64,000 bases of DNA from Hyphomicrobiales bacterium (lineage in GTDB: Bacteria > Pseudomonadota > Alphaproteobacteria > Rhizobiales > Rhizobiaceae). A program made the translations under genes and the position numbers. The DNA lies in contig UEGQ01000003.1 in NCBI GenBank assembly GCA_900466005.1, positions 186,001-250,000 on the forward strand. Direction: 5' to 3'. The notes under the pieces were generated by a model. The model saw only the letters and a list, made by a program, of their open reading frames with translations, searched no databases and had not been told where the DNA came from. Below, piece after piece: positions 1-9,147 of this stretch (position 1 is the stretch's first letter; each line of letters opens with the position of its first letter).

Positions 1-38
1 TAGGATTTCCCTATGTTCAACGCATGGAGATGCATGAA

Positions 39-605
39 ATGTCCGCACATGATGTCGCCCTGATCGTCATCGACGCCCAGGAGTCCTTTCGCCACCGGCC
101 GTATTTCCGGGAAGACGGCCTCGCCGGCTATATTGCCCGCCAGCAGGCGCTGATCGATGGCGCCAAGTCTGCGGGGATTCCGGTCGCGCAGATCTTCCAC
201 GTCGAAGACAACGGTCCCTTCTCCGAGGCGTCCGGCAACGTCACGACGTTGAAGCCGCTGACAATCGAGCCGGACGCAGTCTTTCGCAAACGGCGTCACA
301 GCGCTCTCGTCGGAAGTGGTCTCGACGTCTGGCTCGTTCGTAGCGGCATCCGCAAGGTGATCATATCTGGTATCCGCACCGAGCAGTGCTGCGAAACGAC
401 GGCGCGCCACGCCTCCGACCTCGGCTACGCTGTCGATTATGTCAGCGAGGCGACGCTCACCTTCCCGATGACGGACGCCGGCGGCCGCGAGTGGAGCGCT
501 GACGAGATCCGAGCCCGTACCGAGCTCGTGCTTGCGGGCCGCTTCGCCCGCATCGCCACCGTCCAGGAAGCCCTTTCCGGTCTTGCCGAGAAGGTTGCCG
601 CATGA
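39..605 (+). CDS. Isochorismatase-like cysteine hydrolase
   Basis: A 188-residue protein of the cysteine hydrolase (isochorismatase-like) superfamily, which cleaves amide or vinyl-ether bonds of small molecules. The triad is visible: Asp12 in VIDAQ, Lys84 or Arg85 in RKRR, and Cys117 in the GIRTEQC nucleophile loop. I chose ATG 39 because GGAGA lies eight bases upstream; an in-frame ATG at 24 would add five residues. Its stop overlaps the start of the GlxA-type regulator by four bases, so the two are translationally coupled and probably act on the same compound. The substrate cannot be told from sequence. Confidence 0.88.
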   Translation: MSAHDVALIVIDAQESFRHRPYFREDGLAGYIARQQALIDGAKSAGIPVAQIFHVEDNGPFSEASGNVTTLKPLTIEPDAVFRKRRHSALVGSGLDVWLVRSGIRKVIISGIRTEQCCETTARHASDLGYAVDYVSEATLTFPMTDAGGREWSADEIRARTELVLAGRFARIATVQEALSGLAEKVAA

Positions 606-1621
606 CAATCGACACGCAGCATCGCAGGGATGTTCCGGTCTATATGGTCGTGCCACCCCGCGCGCTGCTCCTCGATGTCGCCGGTCCGATGGAAGTGCTG
701 CGCAAGGCCAACCTCGTCCAGGACAAGGTACATTTCGCCGTTCGCTATATCGGCCCGGCGCCGGCGGTCAGGAGCTCGATCGGTTTGCATCTTGCGGCGA
801 TCGAGCCACTGCCGGACAGTCTGCCGGAAGGTTCGCTGGTGGTTGTCTCGGGTGCCGCCGACAAGCCGCTCGGCCAAGCCGTCGACAGCCGCGACGAAGA
901 CGCGCGGCTCGAAGCGGCGATCGTCGCCTGGCTGAAACGTGCCGTTCGCCCCGGCAGGAGGCTTGTTTCGATTTGTTCGGGCGCGTTGCTCGCCGCCCGC
1001 GCCGGCCTCCTGGATGGGTACGAATGTACGACCCACCACGAGACGACGGCCGAGTTGATCCGGCTCGCGCCGACGGCGCGGGTCAAGGAGAACCGCTTGT
1101 ATGTCGAGGACGGAGAGCGACTGACGAGTGCCGGGATCACCGCCGGCATCGACCTCATGCTGCACATCGTGGCCAAGGAGGCGGGGCACGCGACCGCGCT
1201 CGCCGTCGCCCGTTACCTCGTCGTCTACCTGCGGCGCGGTGGTGCCGATCCTCAGCTCTCGCCCTGGCTCGAGGGCCGCAACCACATCCATCCGGCAATC
1301 CATCGCGCCCAGGATGCCGTTGCTGCCGATCCCTCGCGGGACTGGTCGGTCGATGAACTCGCCCGCGTGGCGGCTACGAGTCCCCGGAACCTCTCGCGAC
1401 TGTTCAATGAACATACGGGGATGAGCGTCAGCGATTATGTCAACCGCATGCGCATCGCCCTGGCGCACGAGCTCGTGATCGGCACGCGGCTCGACATGGA
1501 AAGCGTGGCGGAGCGGGCCGGCTTCGCGTCGACGCGGCAGTTCCGTCGCGCTTGGAACCGCCTGCATTCCGCGTCCCCGAGCCGCGCCAGGAAATTGCCG
1601 CGCGAACATGCCCGCGGATAG
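602..1621 (+). CDS. GlxA-type AraC family regulator with DJ-1/PfpI domain
   Basis: 339 residues. The N-terminal two thirds is a DJ-1/PfpI (class I amidotransferase-like) domain with the conserved SICSGALLAARAGLL elbow cysteine; the last about 100 residues carry a double helix-turn-helix of the AraC type (ARVAATSPRNLSRLF, then VAERAGFASTRQFRRAW). Proteins of this GlxA layout sense small nitrogenous metabolites and activate nearby catabolic genes. It overlaps the cysteine hydrolase gene (ATGA), so it most likely controls an operon containing that enzyme. The effector is unknown. Confidence 0.9.
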   Translation: MTIDTQHRRDVPVYMVVPPRALLLDVAGPMEVLRKANLVQDKVHFAVRYIGPAPAVRSSIGLHLAAIEPLPDSLPEGSLVVVSGAADKPLGQAVDSRDEDARLEAAIVAWLKRAVRPGRRLVSICSGALLAARAGLLDGYECTTHHETTAELIRLAPTARVKENRLYVEDGERLTSAGITAGIDLMLHIVAKEAGHATALAVARYLVVYLRRGGADPQLSPWLEGRNHIHPAIHRAQDAVAADPSRDWSVDELARVAATSPRNLSRLFNEHTGMSVSDYVNRMRIALAHELVIGTRLDMESVAERAGFASTRQFRRAWNRLHSASPSRARKLPREHARG

Positions 1622-1654
1622 CTAAGGTTCGCTGGGGAAATATTACCGGTGTCG

Positions 1655-2134
1655 TTATCCAGCCGCGAGCGCCGCAATGAAGAGCGCCGATGCCGCGGCT
1701 GACGCCAGTGTCCGGACATGGTTCCAGCGTGTCCAGACATCGAGATAGTGCGGCCAGACGGCGTCGACTTCGCCCGCCCCCACCTTCGCGAGCGTGTTAT
1801 TGAGCGGCACATTGAAGGCCATGGTCACGCCGAACATCCCGAAGACGTAGAGCACGCCGCCAAGGAGCATGACGAGGCTGCCCGGCTTGCTCCAACGGAG
1901 GAGGGCGAGCAGCGCGAGAACGGCACTCGTCGCTGTCGTGCCAAGGAAGAGCGGCATGAATGCCGATCGCACGATTTCGACGTTGATTGCGTTCATCGCC
2001 GCGGTGCCAGTGCCCGCGCCGGTCCGGTCAAGGGCCCGCATGACGAAGGCGGAGAAGGCAAAGTAGATCCCGGCCAGCAGGCCACAGCCGATCGCCGAGA
2101 ACCAGAGAAGAACAGAGATAGCGACATTGACCAT
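1655..2134 (-). CDS. DUF1772 (anthrone oxygenase-like) membrane protein
   Basis: 159 residues with four hydrophobic segments, roughly residues 4-28, 58-78, 85-105 and 140-158, and the conserved WxxWNHVRT stretch near the C-terminus that is typical of DUF1772. The family is named from fungal anthrone oxygenases, but bacterial members have no established function. GGGAGA precedes the ATG by about eight bases. It runs on the minus strand and converges with the GlxA-type regulator; the biotin operon ends 197 bases upstream, and I see no strong terminator in that gap. Confidence 0.8.
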   Translation of the reverse strand: MVNVAISVLLWFSAIGCGLLAGIYFAFSAFVMRALDRTGAGTGTAAMNAINVEIVRSAFMPLFLGTTATSAVLALLALLRWSKPGSLVMLLGGVLYVFGMFGVTMAFNVPLNNTLAKVGAGEVDAVWPHYLDVWTRWNHVRTLASAAASALFIAALAAG

Positions 2135-2331
2135 GGAAGGCGGATCTCCCGCGTATCGAGATCAAATCCCCGTCAGGATCGATGCTCTCTCACAGTGCTG
2201 AGGATGCTGGCACAGACAAGCCCGAAATGGAAGCTGGACTGTTAGACGGGCGCGTGTTCGTCGGAAACGTTGAGCTTCTGATCTTGAACGAGGTTTGCCG
2301 GGCGGTCGTTACCCGCGCCCGTCGTCGTGCA

Positions 2332-3315
2332 TCACATGCGCCAGACAAGGGATCCGCCGGTCATCCCGGCACCGGCCGCGGTCAGGAGCAGGGTTTCGCC
2401 GTGGGAGAAGGGATGATCCCGATGGCTGAGCGAGAGTGAGAGCGGGATCGTGGCGGCAGACGAATTGCCGAACTCGGCAATCGTCTCGACGGTCCTGTCC
2501 TTTCCGATCGCGAGCTTTTCGCAAAGCGCGTCCGTCATGCGGGCATTCGCCTGATGGGGAATGAAGCGGGTCACGTCGTCCGTCTGCAGGCCCACCTGTG
2601 CCAGTGCGGTCGTAGCCGTTTCCGACATCATCCTGACGGCCGAGGCGAATACAGCTTTTCCGTCGCGAATGCTCATCCGGCACTGGTCGTCCGGAAGGTC
2701 CGTCCGGAAGGGAAGCGAGCTGCCTCCCGCCGGGATTCCGATCAGGCCGTACTGGCTGCCGTCGCTCGCAAGATCGAGCGAGAGCAATCCGCGGTCGTTG
2801 TCCCCCGAGGGTGCCAGGACGACGGCACCGGCCGCGTCGGCGAAAAGGACCGCGGATGCCCGTTCGTCGGGGTTTATCCGGCGGCTCAGGATGTTTGCCG
2901 CGGCCACCAGCACTGGTCTGCCATGGCGCACCACGTGGCTGTCGGCCAGTGCCAGCGCCTGCAGGAACCCGGTGCAGGCCCCGGCAAGATCCACCGCACC
3001 GCAACGGGTGAGTCCCAAGCGATGTGCTAGCAACGGAGCAGACGGCGGCAGAAGATGATCGGGTGTCGAGGTCGCAAGCAGCGTCAGGCCGATATCGCGC
3101 CGGTCCACGTCGGCGCTGAAAAGTGCATCCTCAGCCGCTCGTGCCGCAAGCGCGGTCAGGCTATCCTGCGGCTCCGCCCAACGGCGGCGCCTTATGCCGG
3201 TTCGCCTCTCGATCCAGCCGGCCTCCAGGCCGAGCCGGTGTTCGATCTCGCAGTTCTCGACGATGCGTTCGGGAACGCTGTGGCCGAAACCGGCCATCCG
3301 GCTCGACCGCATCAT
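2332..3315 (-). CDS. bioZ: BioZ, ketoacyl-ACP synthase III-like enzyme of pimelate-moiety synthesis
   Basis: 327 residues, a FabH-type condensing enzyme with the full Cys114-His254-Asn284 triad ([26 protein letters not shown]). In Rhizobiales BioZ condenses a glutaryl thioester with malonyl-ACP to form the ketopimeloyl-ACP precursor of biotin, bypassing BioC and BioH; the assignment here rests on its place as last gene of bioBFDAZ. The ATG at 3315 overlaps the bioA stop by four bases and is preferred over an upstream in-frame start. An ordinary FabH is the alternative, but position argues against it. Confidence 0.93.
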   Translation of the reverse strand: MMRSSRMAGFGHSVPERIVENCEIEHRLGLEAGWIERRTGIRRRRWAEPQDSLTALAARAAEDALFSADVDRRDIGLTLLATSTPDHLLPPSAPLLAHRLGLTRCGAVDLAGACTGFLQALALADSHVVRHGRPVLVAAANILSRRINPDERASAVLFADAAGAVVLAPSGDNDRGLLSLDLASDGSQYGLIGIPAGGSSLPFRTDLPDDQCRMSIRDGKAVFASAVRMMSETATTALAQVGLQTDDVTRFIPHQANARMTDALCEKLAIGKDRTVETIAEFGNSSAATIPLSLSLSHRDHPFSHGETLLLTAAGAGMTGGSLVWRM

Positions 3316-4589
3316 CGGTCGGTGCTCCGGATCAGGTCGACGCACTCGTCGATTGCGGTATAGGCACGGTCGAGCTCCTCGGCGGACGAGCAGTAGGGTG
3401 GCATCAGGTAGATGACATTGCCGAGCGGGCGGATGAGCAGTCCTCCTTCGCGAAACAGCCGACGCAATCTCGGCCCGACGTCGGAGAGGTAGCCGGTCGT
3501 CTGCACTGCGAGGTCCAGAGCCGTAATGGTGCCGATCTGCCGCACGTCCGAGAAACGCGGATCGTTTCGGAAACGTGCGAGCTTCTCGCTCTGCATTTCG
3601 GCCAATGCGGCTATCCGCGCCTGCACGGGTTCTTGCCGCCAGATGTCGAGATTGGCCAGTGCCGCGGCGCAGGCGATCGGATTGGCGGTATAGGAGCTGG
3701 AGTGAAAGAATGTCCGGCTTCGATCTGTCGAGCGGTGCGCGTCAAAGATTTCCGGTTTGCTGAGCGTCGCGGCGAGTGGAAGTGCGCCGCCCGTCAGGCC
3801 CTTCGACGTGCAGAGAATGTCAGGTGTGATGCCGGCCTGTTCGCAGGCAAACAGCGTGCCGGTGCGACCCCATCCGGTCATCACCTCGTCCGCGATCAGG
3901 AGTGCGCCGGAACGGCCAGCGATAGCGGCCATCTCGGCCAGAACCGAAGGAGCGTAGAGCTTCATCCCGCCGGCGCCGAGCACCAACGGCTCGACGAGTA
4001 TGGCGGCCACGTCGCCACCGCGACAGAGCTGCTCCAGCGCGTCGAACGTCTGCTGCTCTTGGCCGGGTGCGGGAAAGGGGAGTCGGCCGACATCGAACAG
4101 CAGGGCTTGGTAGGGGGTGTTGAACACGCCGCGCTCGCCGACCGACATCGCACCGACCGTGTCTCCATGGTAGCTGTGTTCCATGACGATAATTTTGGTC
4201 TTTCGCTGACCGCGGTGATGGAAATAACCAAGCGCCATCTTGATGGCGACCTCCACCGCGGTGGAGCCGCTGTCGGAGTAGAAGACATGGGTGAGGCCGG
4301 GTGGCGCAAGTTCGATCAGGCCGGCGGCTACCGCTTCGGCCGGTTCATGGCTGTACTCGGCGAAGATGATCTGGTCGAGGTTGTCGGCCGCTGCGCGGAT
4401 CGCCGCCATGATCGCCGGGTGGCGATGGCCGTGAGTGATCACCCACCAGGAGGAAATCCCGTCGAAAATCCGCTGCCCCTCCTCGTCGATCAGGCTGGAG
4501 CCCTCGGTCCTTACGATCCGCTTGAAGGGCTGCTCCAGACCGTGCTGGGTAAACGGGTGCCAGACAGGCGACGATTTCGCAGCATTCAT
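3312..4589 (-). CDS. bioA: Adenosylmethionine-8-amino-7-oxononanoate aminotransferase
   Basis: 425 residues, close to the usual length of this class III PLP aminotransferase, which converts 7-keto-8-aminopelargonate to 7,8-diaminopelargonate using S-adenosylmethionine as amino donor. Visible features are the [12 protein letters not shown] substrate and cofactor segment, the [12 protein letters not shown] motif and the PLP lysine Lys263 in TSKGLTGG. The ATG at 4589 lies inside the end of bioD (four-base overlap) and gives the family N-terminus; the open frame extends further upstream only because bioD lies there. Confidence 0.97.
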   Translation of the reverse strand: MNAAKSSPVWHPFTQHGLEQPFKRIVRTEGSSLIDEEGQRIFDGISSWWVITHGHRHPAIMAAIRAAADNLDQIIFAEYSHEPAEAVAAGLIELAPPGLTHVFYSDSGSTAVEVAIKMALGYFHHRGQRKTKIIVMEHSYHGDTVGAMSVGERGVFNTPYQALLFDVGRLPFPAPGQEQQTFDALEQLCRGGDVAAILVEPLVLGAGGMKLYAPSVLAEMAAIAGRSGALLIADEVMTGWGRTGTLFACEQAGITPDILCTSKGLTGGALPLAATLSKPEIFDAHRSTDRSRTFFHSSSYTANPIACAAALANLDIWRQEPVQARIAALAEMQSEKLARFRNDPRFSDVRQIGTITALDLAVQTTGYLSDVGPRLRRLFREGGLLIRPLGNVIYLMPPYCSSAEELDRAYTAIDECVDLIRSTDR

Positions 4590-5227
4590 GGTCTGCTCTC
4601 CGGATTGAAGATCGAAAGGTCGAAGTGGTCGCGAAAGGCGCGGGCGAGCGTCGACGGATTCGGATAGGCAAGGAACGGCATTCGCCCGAGGCGCCAAACC
4701 CGCCCGAGGTGAACGATTGTCTCTTCCACGCGCTCCTCCGGCTCTCCGACAAACGCGACGCCGAGAATCGGAATCTGCCGCGACCGCAGAGCCTCGATCG
4801 AAAGCAGCGTGTGATTGATTGTCCCGAGACATGTTCGGGCACAGAGGATGACGGGATGCCCCCAACGCGCGAAGACTTCGATGAAGAGCCGATCCGGGGT
4901 CAGCGGAACCATCAGGCCACCAGCGCCCTCGATTACCAGTGTGCCATCGACCGCCGGAGGATCGATTGCGTCCGGATCGATACTGGCGTCATCGATTTCA
5001 GCTGCGATGTGCGGCGAAGCCGGCGTGCGAAGCCGCCAGAGCTCCGGCAGGATTCGGTTGTGCGCGAGTCCCCCGAGGCGGGCGACGGTTTGACTGTCCG
5101 TTTCATCATCGAGGCCGGATTGGATGGGCTTCCAGTAAAAGCCGTCGAGTGCGGCCGTCAGAGCGGCGGAGAAGACCGTCTTGCCCACCCCGGTGTCGGT
5201 GCCGGCGACGACGTAGCGCGCGCTCAC
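4586..5227 (-). CDS. bioD: Dethiobiotin synthetase
   Basis: 213 residues, ATP-dependent closure of the ureido ring of dethiobiotin from diaminopelargonate and CO2. The P-loop GTDTGVGKT is at residues 9-17, and [10 protein letters not shown] near residue 117 is the second nucleotide and substrate loop. It starts with GTG at 5227, overlapping the bioF stop by four bases, and ends inside the bioA start. It is slightly shorter than the E. coli enzyme but has all the motifs I can check. Confidence 0.96.
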   Translation of the reverse strand: MSARYVVAGTDTGVGKTVFSAALTAALDGFYWKPIQSGLDDETDSQTVARLGGLAHNRILPELWRLRTPASPHIAAEIDDASIDPDAIDPPAVDGTLVIEGAGGLMVPLTPDRLFIEVFARWGHPVILCARTCLGTINHTLLSIEALRSRQIPILGVAFVGEPEERVEETIVHLGRVWRLGRMPFLAYPNPSTLARAFRDHFDLSIFNPESRP

Positions 5228-6363
5228 GACGATATCTCCGCAAGTGCGGCGGCAAGATGATCGAAGAGGGCGCGGACGTCATCCTCTTTGACATTGCAGG
5301 TGATCGAGATGCGCAGTCGCGCCGTTCCTGTCGGGACGGTTGGCGGCCGGATCGCCCGCACATCGAAGCCATCCCGCCTCAGTCGCTCGGCAAGAGCGAC
5401 GGCCCGGCCGTTCGAGCCGACGACAACCGGCTGGATCTGGGAACCACTCGATGCGCCGAGGAGACCGGCGCTCAGTCCGTCGGCGAGGTGAACGAGGCGA
5501 TGGAGGTGCTGCCGCCTTTCCGGCTCGTCGCGGAGTATCGTCAGGATCTCGCGGAGAGACGCAGCCTGAAGGGGTGATGGCGCGGTCGAGTAGATGAAGG
5601 GCTTGGCGTGGTTGACGAGATAGTCAAGCAAAACGGAGCTTCCGGCGACGAATGCGCCCGAGACGCCGAGGGCCTTGCCGCAGGTATGGAGGATGAGGAC
5701 ATTCTCCCGCCCTTCGAAATCTGTGGCGAAGCCGCGGCCATCCGGACCCCATACGCCGCTTGCATGGGCCTCATCAACGAAGAGAAATCCATCGTGACGA
5801 TCGGCGATCGCCATCAGATCGTGAAGTGGAGCCTGGTCGCCATCCATCGAATAGAGGCTCTCGACCACGATCCAGGGCGTACCGATGCCACCGCCGTGTC
5901 GCCAGCGCCGGATCGCCTCCTCGCAGGCCTCGGCATCGTTGTGCCGAACGGTCACGGCTTCTGCCCGTCCTGCCTTGAGCCCCGCATGCGCGCTCGCATG
6001 AATGAGGATGTCGTGCAGCACGAGATCGCCGCGCTGCGGCAAGGTGGAGAGGACCGCAAGATTGGCGGCGTAACCGCTCCCGAAATAGAGCGCTCGTTCG
6101 CTGCCGAAGAAGGCTGCCGCCTCGGCCTCCAGCGCCTCATGTTCCTCGTGATTGCCACGCAGCAGCCGTGATCCGCCGGCGCCGAGCGGTACGCCACGCT
6201 CCAAGGCTGCCATCGTTGCGGCCGCCAGCCTCGGAGAGGCGGCGAGGCCGAGATAGTCATTGGACGAGAAGTCGATGCCGGCCTCGGCGCAGAGCCGGCG
6301 GCGGCGATCCTTCTGTTCAAGCTGCCTGAGCTTGGCGTCGTAGCGAGCCAGCTGCTCGAGCAT
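5224..6363 (-). CDS. bioF: 8-amino-7-oxononanoate synthase
   Basis: 379 residues of an alpha-oxoamine synthase that joins a pimeloyl thioester to L-alanine with loss of CO2. Conserved elements include FSSNDYLGL near residue 32, [19 protein letters not shown] near 61-80, [12 protein letters not shown] with the PLP-contacting Asp near residue 197, and the Schiff-base Lys230 in HTCGKALG. Its ATG overlaps the bioB stop by one base (TGATG), so the operon is tightly coupled from bioB onward. Confidence 0.97.
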   Translation of the reverse strand: MLEQLARYDAKLRQLEQKDRRRRLCAEAGIDFSSNDYLGLAASPRLAAATMAALERGVPLGAGGSRLLRGNHEEHEALEAEAAAFFGSERALYFGSGYAANLAVLSTLPQRGDLVLHDILIHASAHAGLKAGRAEAVTVRHNDAEACEEAIRRWRHGGGIGTPWIVVESLYSMDGDQAPLHDLMAIADRHDGFLFVDEAHASGVWGPDGRGFATDFEGRENVLILHTCGKALGVSGAFVAGSSVLLDYLVNHAKPFIYSTAPSPLQAASLREILTILRDEPERRQHLHRLVHLADGLSAGLLGASSGSQIQPVVVGSNGRAVALAERLRRDGFDVRAIRPPTVPTGTARLRISITCNVKEDDVRALFDHLAAALAEISS

Positions 6364-7349
6364 CAGCGGTTGTCCTCGGCGGTGAGGCCCAGCCGGCGGA
6401 AGAGGCTTCGGTCCTTGTCCTCCCCGGGATTGGCCGCCGTCAGCAGGGTGTCCCCGACGAAGATCGAATTCGCACCAGCGAAAAAGCAGAGAGCCTGCAG
6501 CTCGTCCGACATGGCACTGCGCCCGGCCGACAGGCGCACATGAGACCGGGGCATTAGCAACCGGGCAAGGGCGACGATACGGACGAATGCGATCGGATCG
6601 ACCGGCGCCGCATTGGCCATTTTCGTGCCCGGTACCGGAATGAGCATGTTGATCGGCACGCTCTCCGGCGGAGACGGCAGGTTCGCGAGCGTGACCAGCA
6701 TCTCGATACGGTCGTCCTCACTCTCGCCCAGCCCCATGATTCCGCCGCTGCAGACCTTGATGCCGGCCTCTCGAACATGGGCGAGCGTTTCCAGCCGCTC
6801 TTCGAATCGACGGGTCGTGATGACTTCGGGGTAGAAGCGTTCGGAGGTGTCGACGTTGTGGTTGTAGTAGTCGAGACCAGCTTCGGCGAAGGTCTGCGCC
6901 TGTTCGGGCGACAGCATCCCGAGCGTCATGCAAGTCTCGAGGCCGAGTGCTTTGACCCCTTTCACCATGGCGACGATCGCCGCCTCGTCGCGGGTCTTGG
7001 GGCTGCGCCAGGCGGCTCCCATACAGTAGCGTGTCGCTCCGGCATCCTTCGCCTTTTTCGCCTCGGAGAGCACCTGCTCGCACGAGAGCAGTTTCGAGGC
7101 CTTCAGGCCGGCCTCGTGATGCGACGACTGGCTGCAGTAACCGCAATCTTCCGGACAGCCACCCGTCTTGATGTTGATGAGCTTGCTGAACTGCAGCCGG
7201 TTGGGATCGAAATTATCGCGGTGAAGGTTGTGCGCCTGAAAGAGCAGATCGTTGAACGGCTGCAAATACAAGGCGCGGGCGTCCTCGAACGTCCAGGCCG
7301 GACCTACGTCATCAATGGTTATGTTCTGTTGCCGGTTCAGATCGTGCAT
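6363..7349 (-). CDS. bioB: Biotin synthase
   Basis: 328 residues, radical SAM enzyme that inserts sulfur into dethiobiotin. The SAM-cluster cysteines are Cys65, Cys69 and Cys72 ([12 protein letters not shown]); the YNHNVDTS segment and the RLSAGR arginine motif that ligates the second [2Fe-2S] cluster are also present. It is the first gene of bioBFDAZ, and a BioR-type palindrome lies 43 bases upstream of its ATG, so transcription should be repressed when biotin is sufficient. Confidence 0.98.
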   Translation of the reverse strand: MHDLNRQQNITIDDVGPAWTFEDARALYLQPFNDLLFQAHNLHRDNFDPNRLQFSKLINIKTGGCPEDCGYCSQSSHHEAGLKASKLLSCEQVLSEAKKAKDAGATRYCMGAAWRSPKTRDEAAIVAMVKGVKALGLETCMTLGMLSPEQAQTFAEAGLDYYNHNVDTSERFYPEVITTRRFEERLETLAHVREAGIKVCSGGIMGLGESEDDRIEMLVTLANLPSPPESVPINMLIPVPGTKMANAAPVDPIAFVRIVALARLLMPRSHVRLSAGRSAMSDELQALCFFAGANSIFVGDTLLTAANPGEDKDRSLFRRLGLTAEDNR

Positions 7350-7391
7350 GGCTGCATCTCCGCATATTTCCCAATGTCGAGGCTTGGCAAA

Positions 7392-7408
7392 TAATAGATT
7401 ATCTATTA
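7392..7408. promoter_or_regulatory. BioR-type operator in front of bioB
   Basis: A perfect 17-base palindrome, TAATAGAT-T-ATCTATTA, in the bioB-bioR intergenic region. Bases 7399-7408 (TTATCTATTA) match nine of ten positions of the published alphaproteobacterial BioR box TTATMKATAA. The site lies 43 bases from the bioB start, where a bound repressor would block transcription. Confidence 0.82.
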
Positions 7409-7466
7409 AAATTCCTCACAGGATCAGGCTGTATGCAAAATCATCGGCGGTCAACGGCAATTATTG

Positions 7467-7480
7467 TAGATTATCTATGA
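7467..7480. promoter_or_regulatory. BioR-type operator in front of bioR
   Basis: A second copy, TAGAT-T-ATCTA with a flanking TGA; bases 7471-7480 (TTATCTATGA) match nine of ten positions of the BioR box. It ends only seven bases before the bioR ATG and touches its weak GAGA ribosome site, so bound BioR would repress its own gene, possibly by blocking early elongation as well as initiation. Confidence 0.78.
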
Positions 7481-7487
7481 GATAGCG

Positions 7488-8099
7488 ATGGCGGAGACAG
7501 TCGCGGAACGCATCGCGAGAGTATTGGGCGAGCGGATCGTTGCCGGGGAACTGCTTCCGGGCGCGCCTCTGCGTCAGGATAGGATTGCGGAGGAATTCGA
7601 GGCGAGCCACGTACCGGCGAGGGAGGCTTTCCAGCTGCTGAGGTCACGCGGGCTAGTCGTCACCGAGCCTCGCCGAGGGGTCCGGGTCGCGCCGCTGGAT
7701 CCTGCTGCAATCCAGGAGACAGTCGAGATCAGGGCGGCACTGGAAAGTCTTGCGCTCACCTTTGCCGGGCCCCGCATGAACGCGGCCTGCCTCGAGCGGA
7801 TTGAGAAGGCGCTCATCGCGGCCGATCAGGCGCAGACCATGGTCGAGTGGGAGCAAGCCAATCGCGTATTCCACCGCGAACTCGTTGCGCCGTGCCGGAT
7901 GCCGAAGCTCCTTTCGATGCTCGACGATCTTCAGCTTGCCAATTCGCGGATCATCTTTTCGTCGACGCGTTCCGCCGGCTGGCAGCCGGGCTCCAGCCTC
8001 GCGCACCGCCAGATTGTGAATGCCCTGAAGAAGAAGGAGTTCGACCGTGCGGCGACCATGCTGCGCAACCATATCCGCGGGCTCGAACGCGCGACGTGA
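7488..8099 (+). CDS. bioR: BioR, GntR family repressor of biotin genes
   Basis: 203 residues: a GntR winged helix-turn-helix (about residues 3-70, GERIVAGELLPGAPLRQDRIAEEF then VTEPRRGVRV) followed by an FCD ligand domain (about 75-200). Divergent from bioBFDAZ with two BioR-type palindromes between, the classic rhizobial arrangement; BioR represses biotin synthesis genes and often itself. The ligand pathway is not visible in sequence. There is no strong Shine-Dalgarno site; GAGA lies five bases before the ATG and overlaps the operator. Confidence 0.93.
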   Translation: MAETVAERIARVLGERIVAGELLPGAPLRQDRIAEEFEASHVPAREAFQLLRSRGLVVTEPRRGVRVAPLDPAAIQETVEIRAALESLALTFAGPRMNAACLERIEKALIAADQAQTMVEWEQANRVFHRELVAPCRMPKLLSMLDDLQLANSRIIFSSTRSAGWQPGSSLAHRQIVNALKKKEFDRAATMLRNHIRGLERAT

Positions 8100-8144
8100 G
8101 ACGTCGCGCGACAGCGGCGAGATTCGCTCAAGCGCCTTTTGCGG

Positions 8145-8939
8145 CTAGCCGCCCGCGCCGTCGACGGCCTTCTTCGCTCTCTCCGCAGCTGCCTCCGCAT
8201 CGATGATGGCCTGAACGGCTTCCTCGCGACCGGCTGCCGCATGGCTTCGGGCCATCTGGGCGAAACTTGCGGACATTTGAGCAGAAGACTGCACGGTGGC
8301 ACGGAACTTCAGCGCCGCAGGCAAGTCGCCTTTTGCCTGCGCCTCCTGCGCCTCTTGGGCCATTTTTTCAGCGCTGATTGCCAACTGGTTGGCAGTCGCC
8401 GCGAGATGCATGGCCAATTGGGCTTCGTTCAGGGTGGCGACAGTCGACCTTTCATCTGTATTCATAAAGGTCCTGTCCCAGTCCAACGCGGCAAGAAGGT
8501 CACCGCAATGCTCCTGTACGAACGCCTGGAACCGGGCCGTCATTTGGCCCATTGCCTCGGCGTCGGACTCAGCTGTGCGTGCCGCCCTTCCCAGTTCTAC
8601 GCCGTAGCTGACTCCCAGCCTGAAGCCCTCCTTGAGGCCTTCGCCATATCCGAGACGTTCGTCGGCTGACGTAAGCTCTTCCGGCGTGGGGACCATCTGC
8701 AGGACGATCGAGGGATCTTTCACGGCGCTCGGGGACAAATCGTGGTAGCCGTCGACCACGCCCCGCAGCCATCCGGGGTAGGATCCCTCGCATGCCCCTC
8801 TGTGGAACTGCGGACTGTCCCGATCAGCGAAGGCGACGGTTGTCCCCAAAAGGCTGGCGCAGAGGACGGCAGCGGCCGCAAGGGAAGCGGCGCCTACGCC
8901 GCGAATGATTGTCGCCGTTCGCTCGATCCGCCGCGCCAT
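8145..8939 (-). CDS. Secreted protein of unknown function, alanine-rich C-terminal half
   Basis: I do not recognise this 264-residue protein. From ATG 8939 it begins MARRIERT, then has a hydrophobic stretch (GVGAASLAAAAVLCASLLGTT) and a VAFA-DRD signal-peptidase-like cut, so it is probably periplasmic. Two cysteines, in the GACEGSYP and EHCGDLL segments, could pair. The second half (QLAISAEKMAQEAQEAQ onward) is alanine-, glutamine- and glutamate-rich and probably helical or coiled coil. An upstream in-frame ATG at 8969 would add ten residues, but a well-spaced FNR-type promoter predicts transcription starting near 8978, favouring 8939. It is transcribed alone. Confidence 0.7.
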   Translation of the reverse strand: MARRIERTATIIRGVGAASLAAAAVLCASLLGTTVAFADRDSPQFHRGACEGSYPGWLRGVVDGYHDLSPSAVKDPSIVLQMVPTPEELTSADERLGYGEGLKEGFRLGVSYGVELGRAARTAESDAEAMGQMTARFQAFVQEHCGDLLAALDWDRTFMNTDERSTVATLNEAQLAMHLAATANQLAISAEKMAQEAQEAQAKGDLPAALKFRATVQSSAQMSASFAQMARSHAAAGREEAVQAIIDAEAAAERAKKAVDGAGG

Positions 8940-8984
8940 GCCGGCCGCCCTCGCTCGATGCTCACCCACTCGGAGAATGGTTGA

Positions 8985-9026
8985 ACTCTACACGCTGACA
9001 TTGCAAGCCGCGTTGACTTGCGTCAA
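8985..9026 (-). promoter_or_regulatory. FNR/FixK-type class II promoter
   Basis: Bases 9013-9026 read TTGAC-TTGC-GTCAA, a perfect match to the TTGA-N6-TCAA palindrome bound by FNR, FnrN and FixK proteins. On the minus strand TAGAGT (8990-8985) is a fair -10. A start about seven bases beyond it, near 8978, would put the palindrome centre 41.5 bases upstream, the textbook spacing for an FNR-activated promoter. It would drive the secreted protein gene starting at 8939. Confidence 0.6.
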
Positions 9027-9147
9027 CTTTAGCGTTCGAAAGCGAATCGTCTCGTGCCGGCGATGCGACGCGGGGCAAAGCGTTCACAAAGACCGCGGCG
9101 TCGGCAGGAATGTCATTCACACCGGCGTCCCAGAATTCGTCGCAGTC

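Noticed and set aside
437..1609. Long antisense frame of 390 codons over the GlxA regulator
   Set aside because: Arginine-rich translation without family features; a shadow frame caused by high G+C codon usage. Many similar frames in the window were dropped for the same reason.
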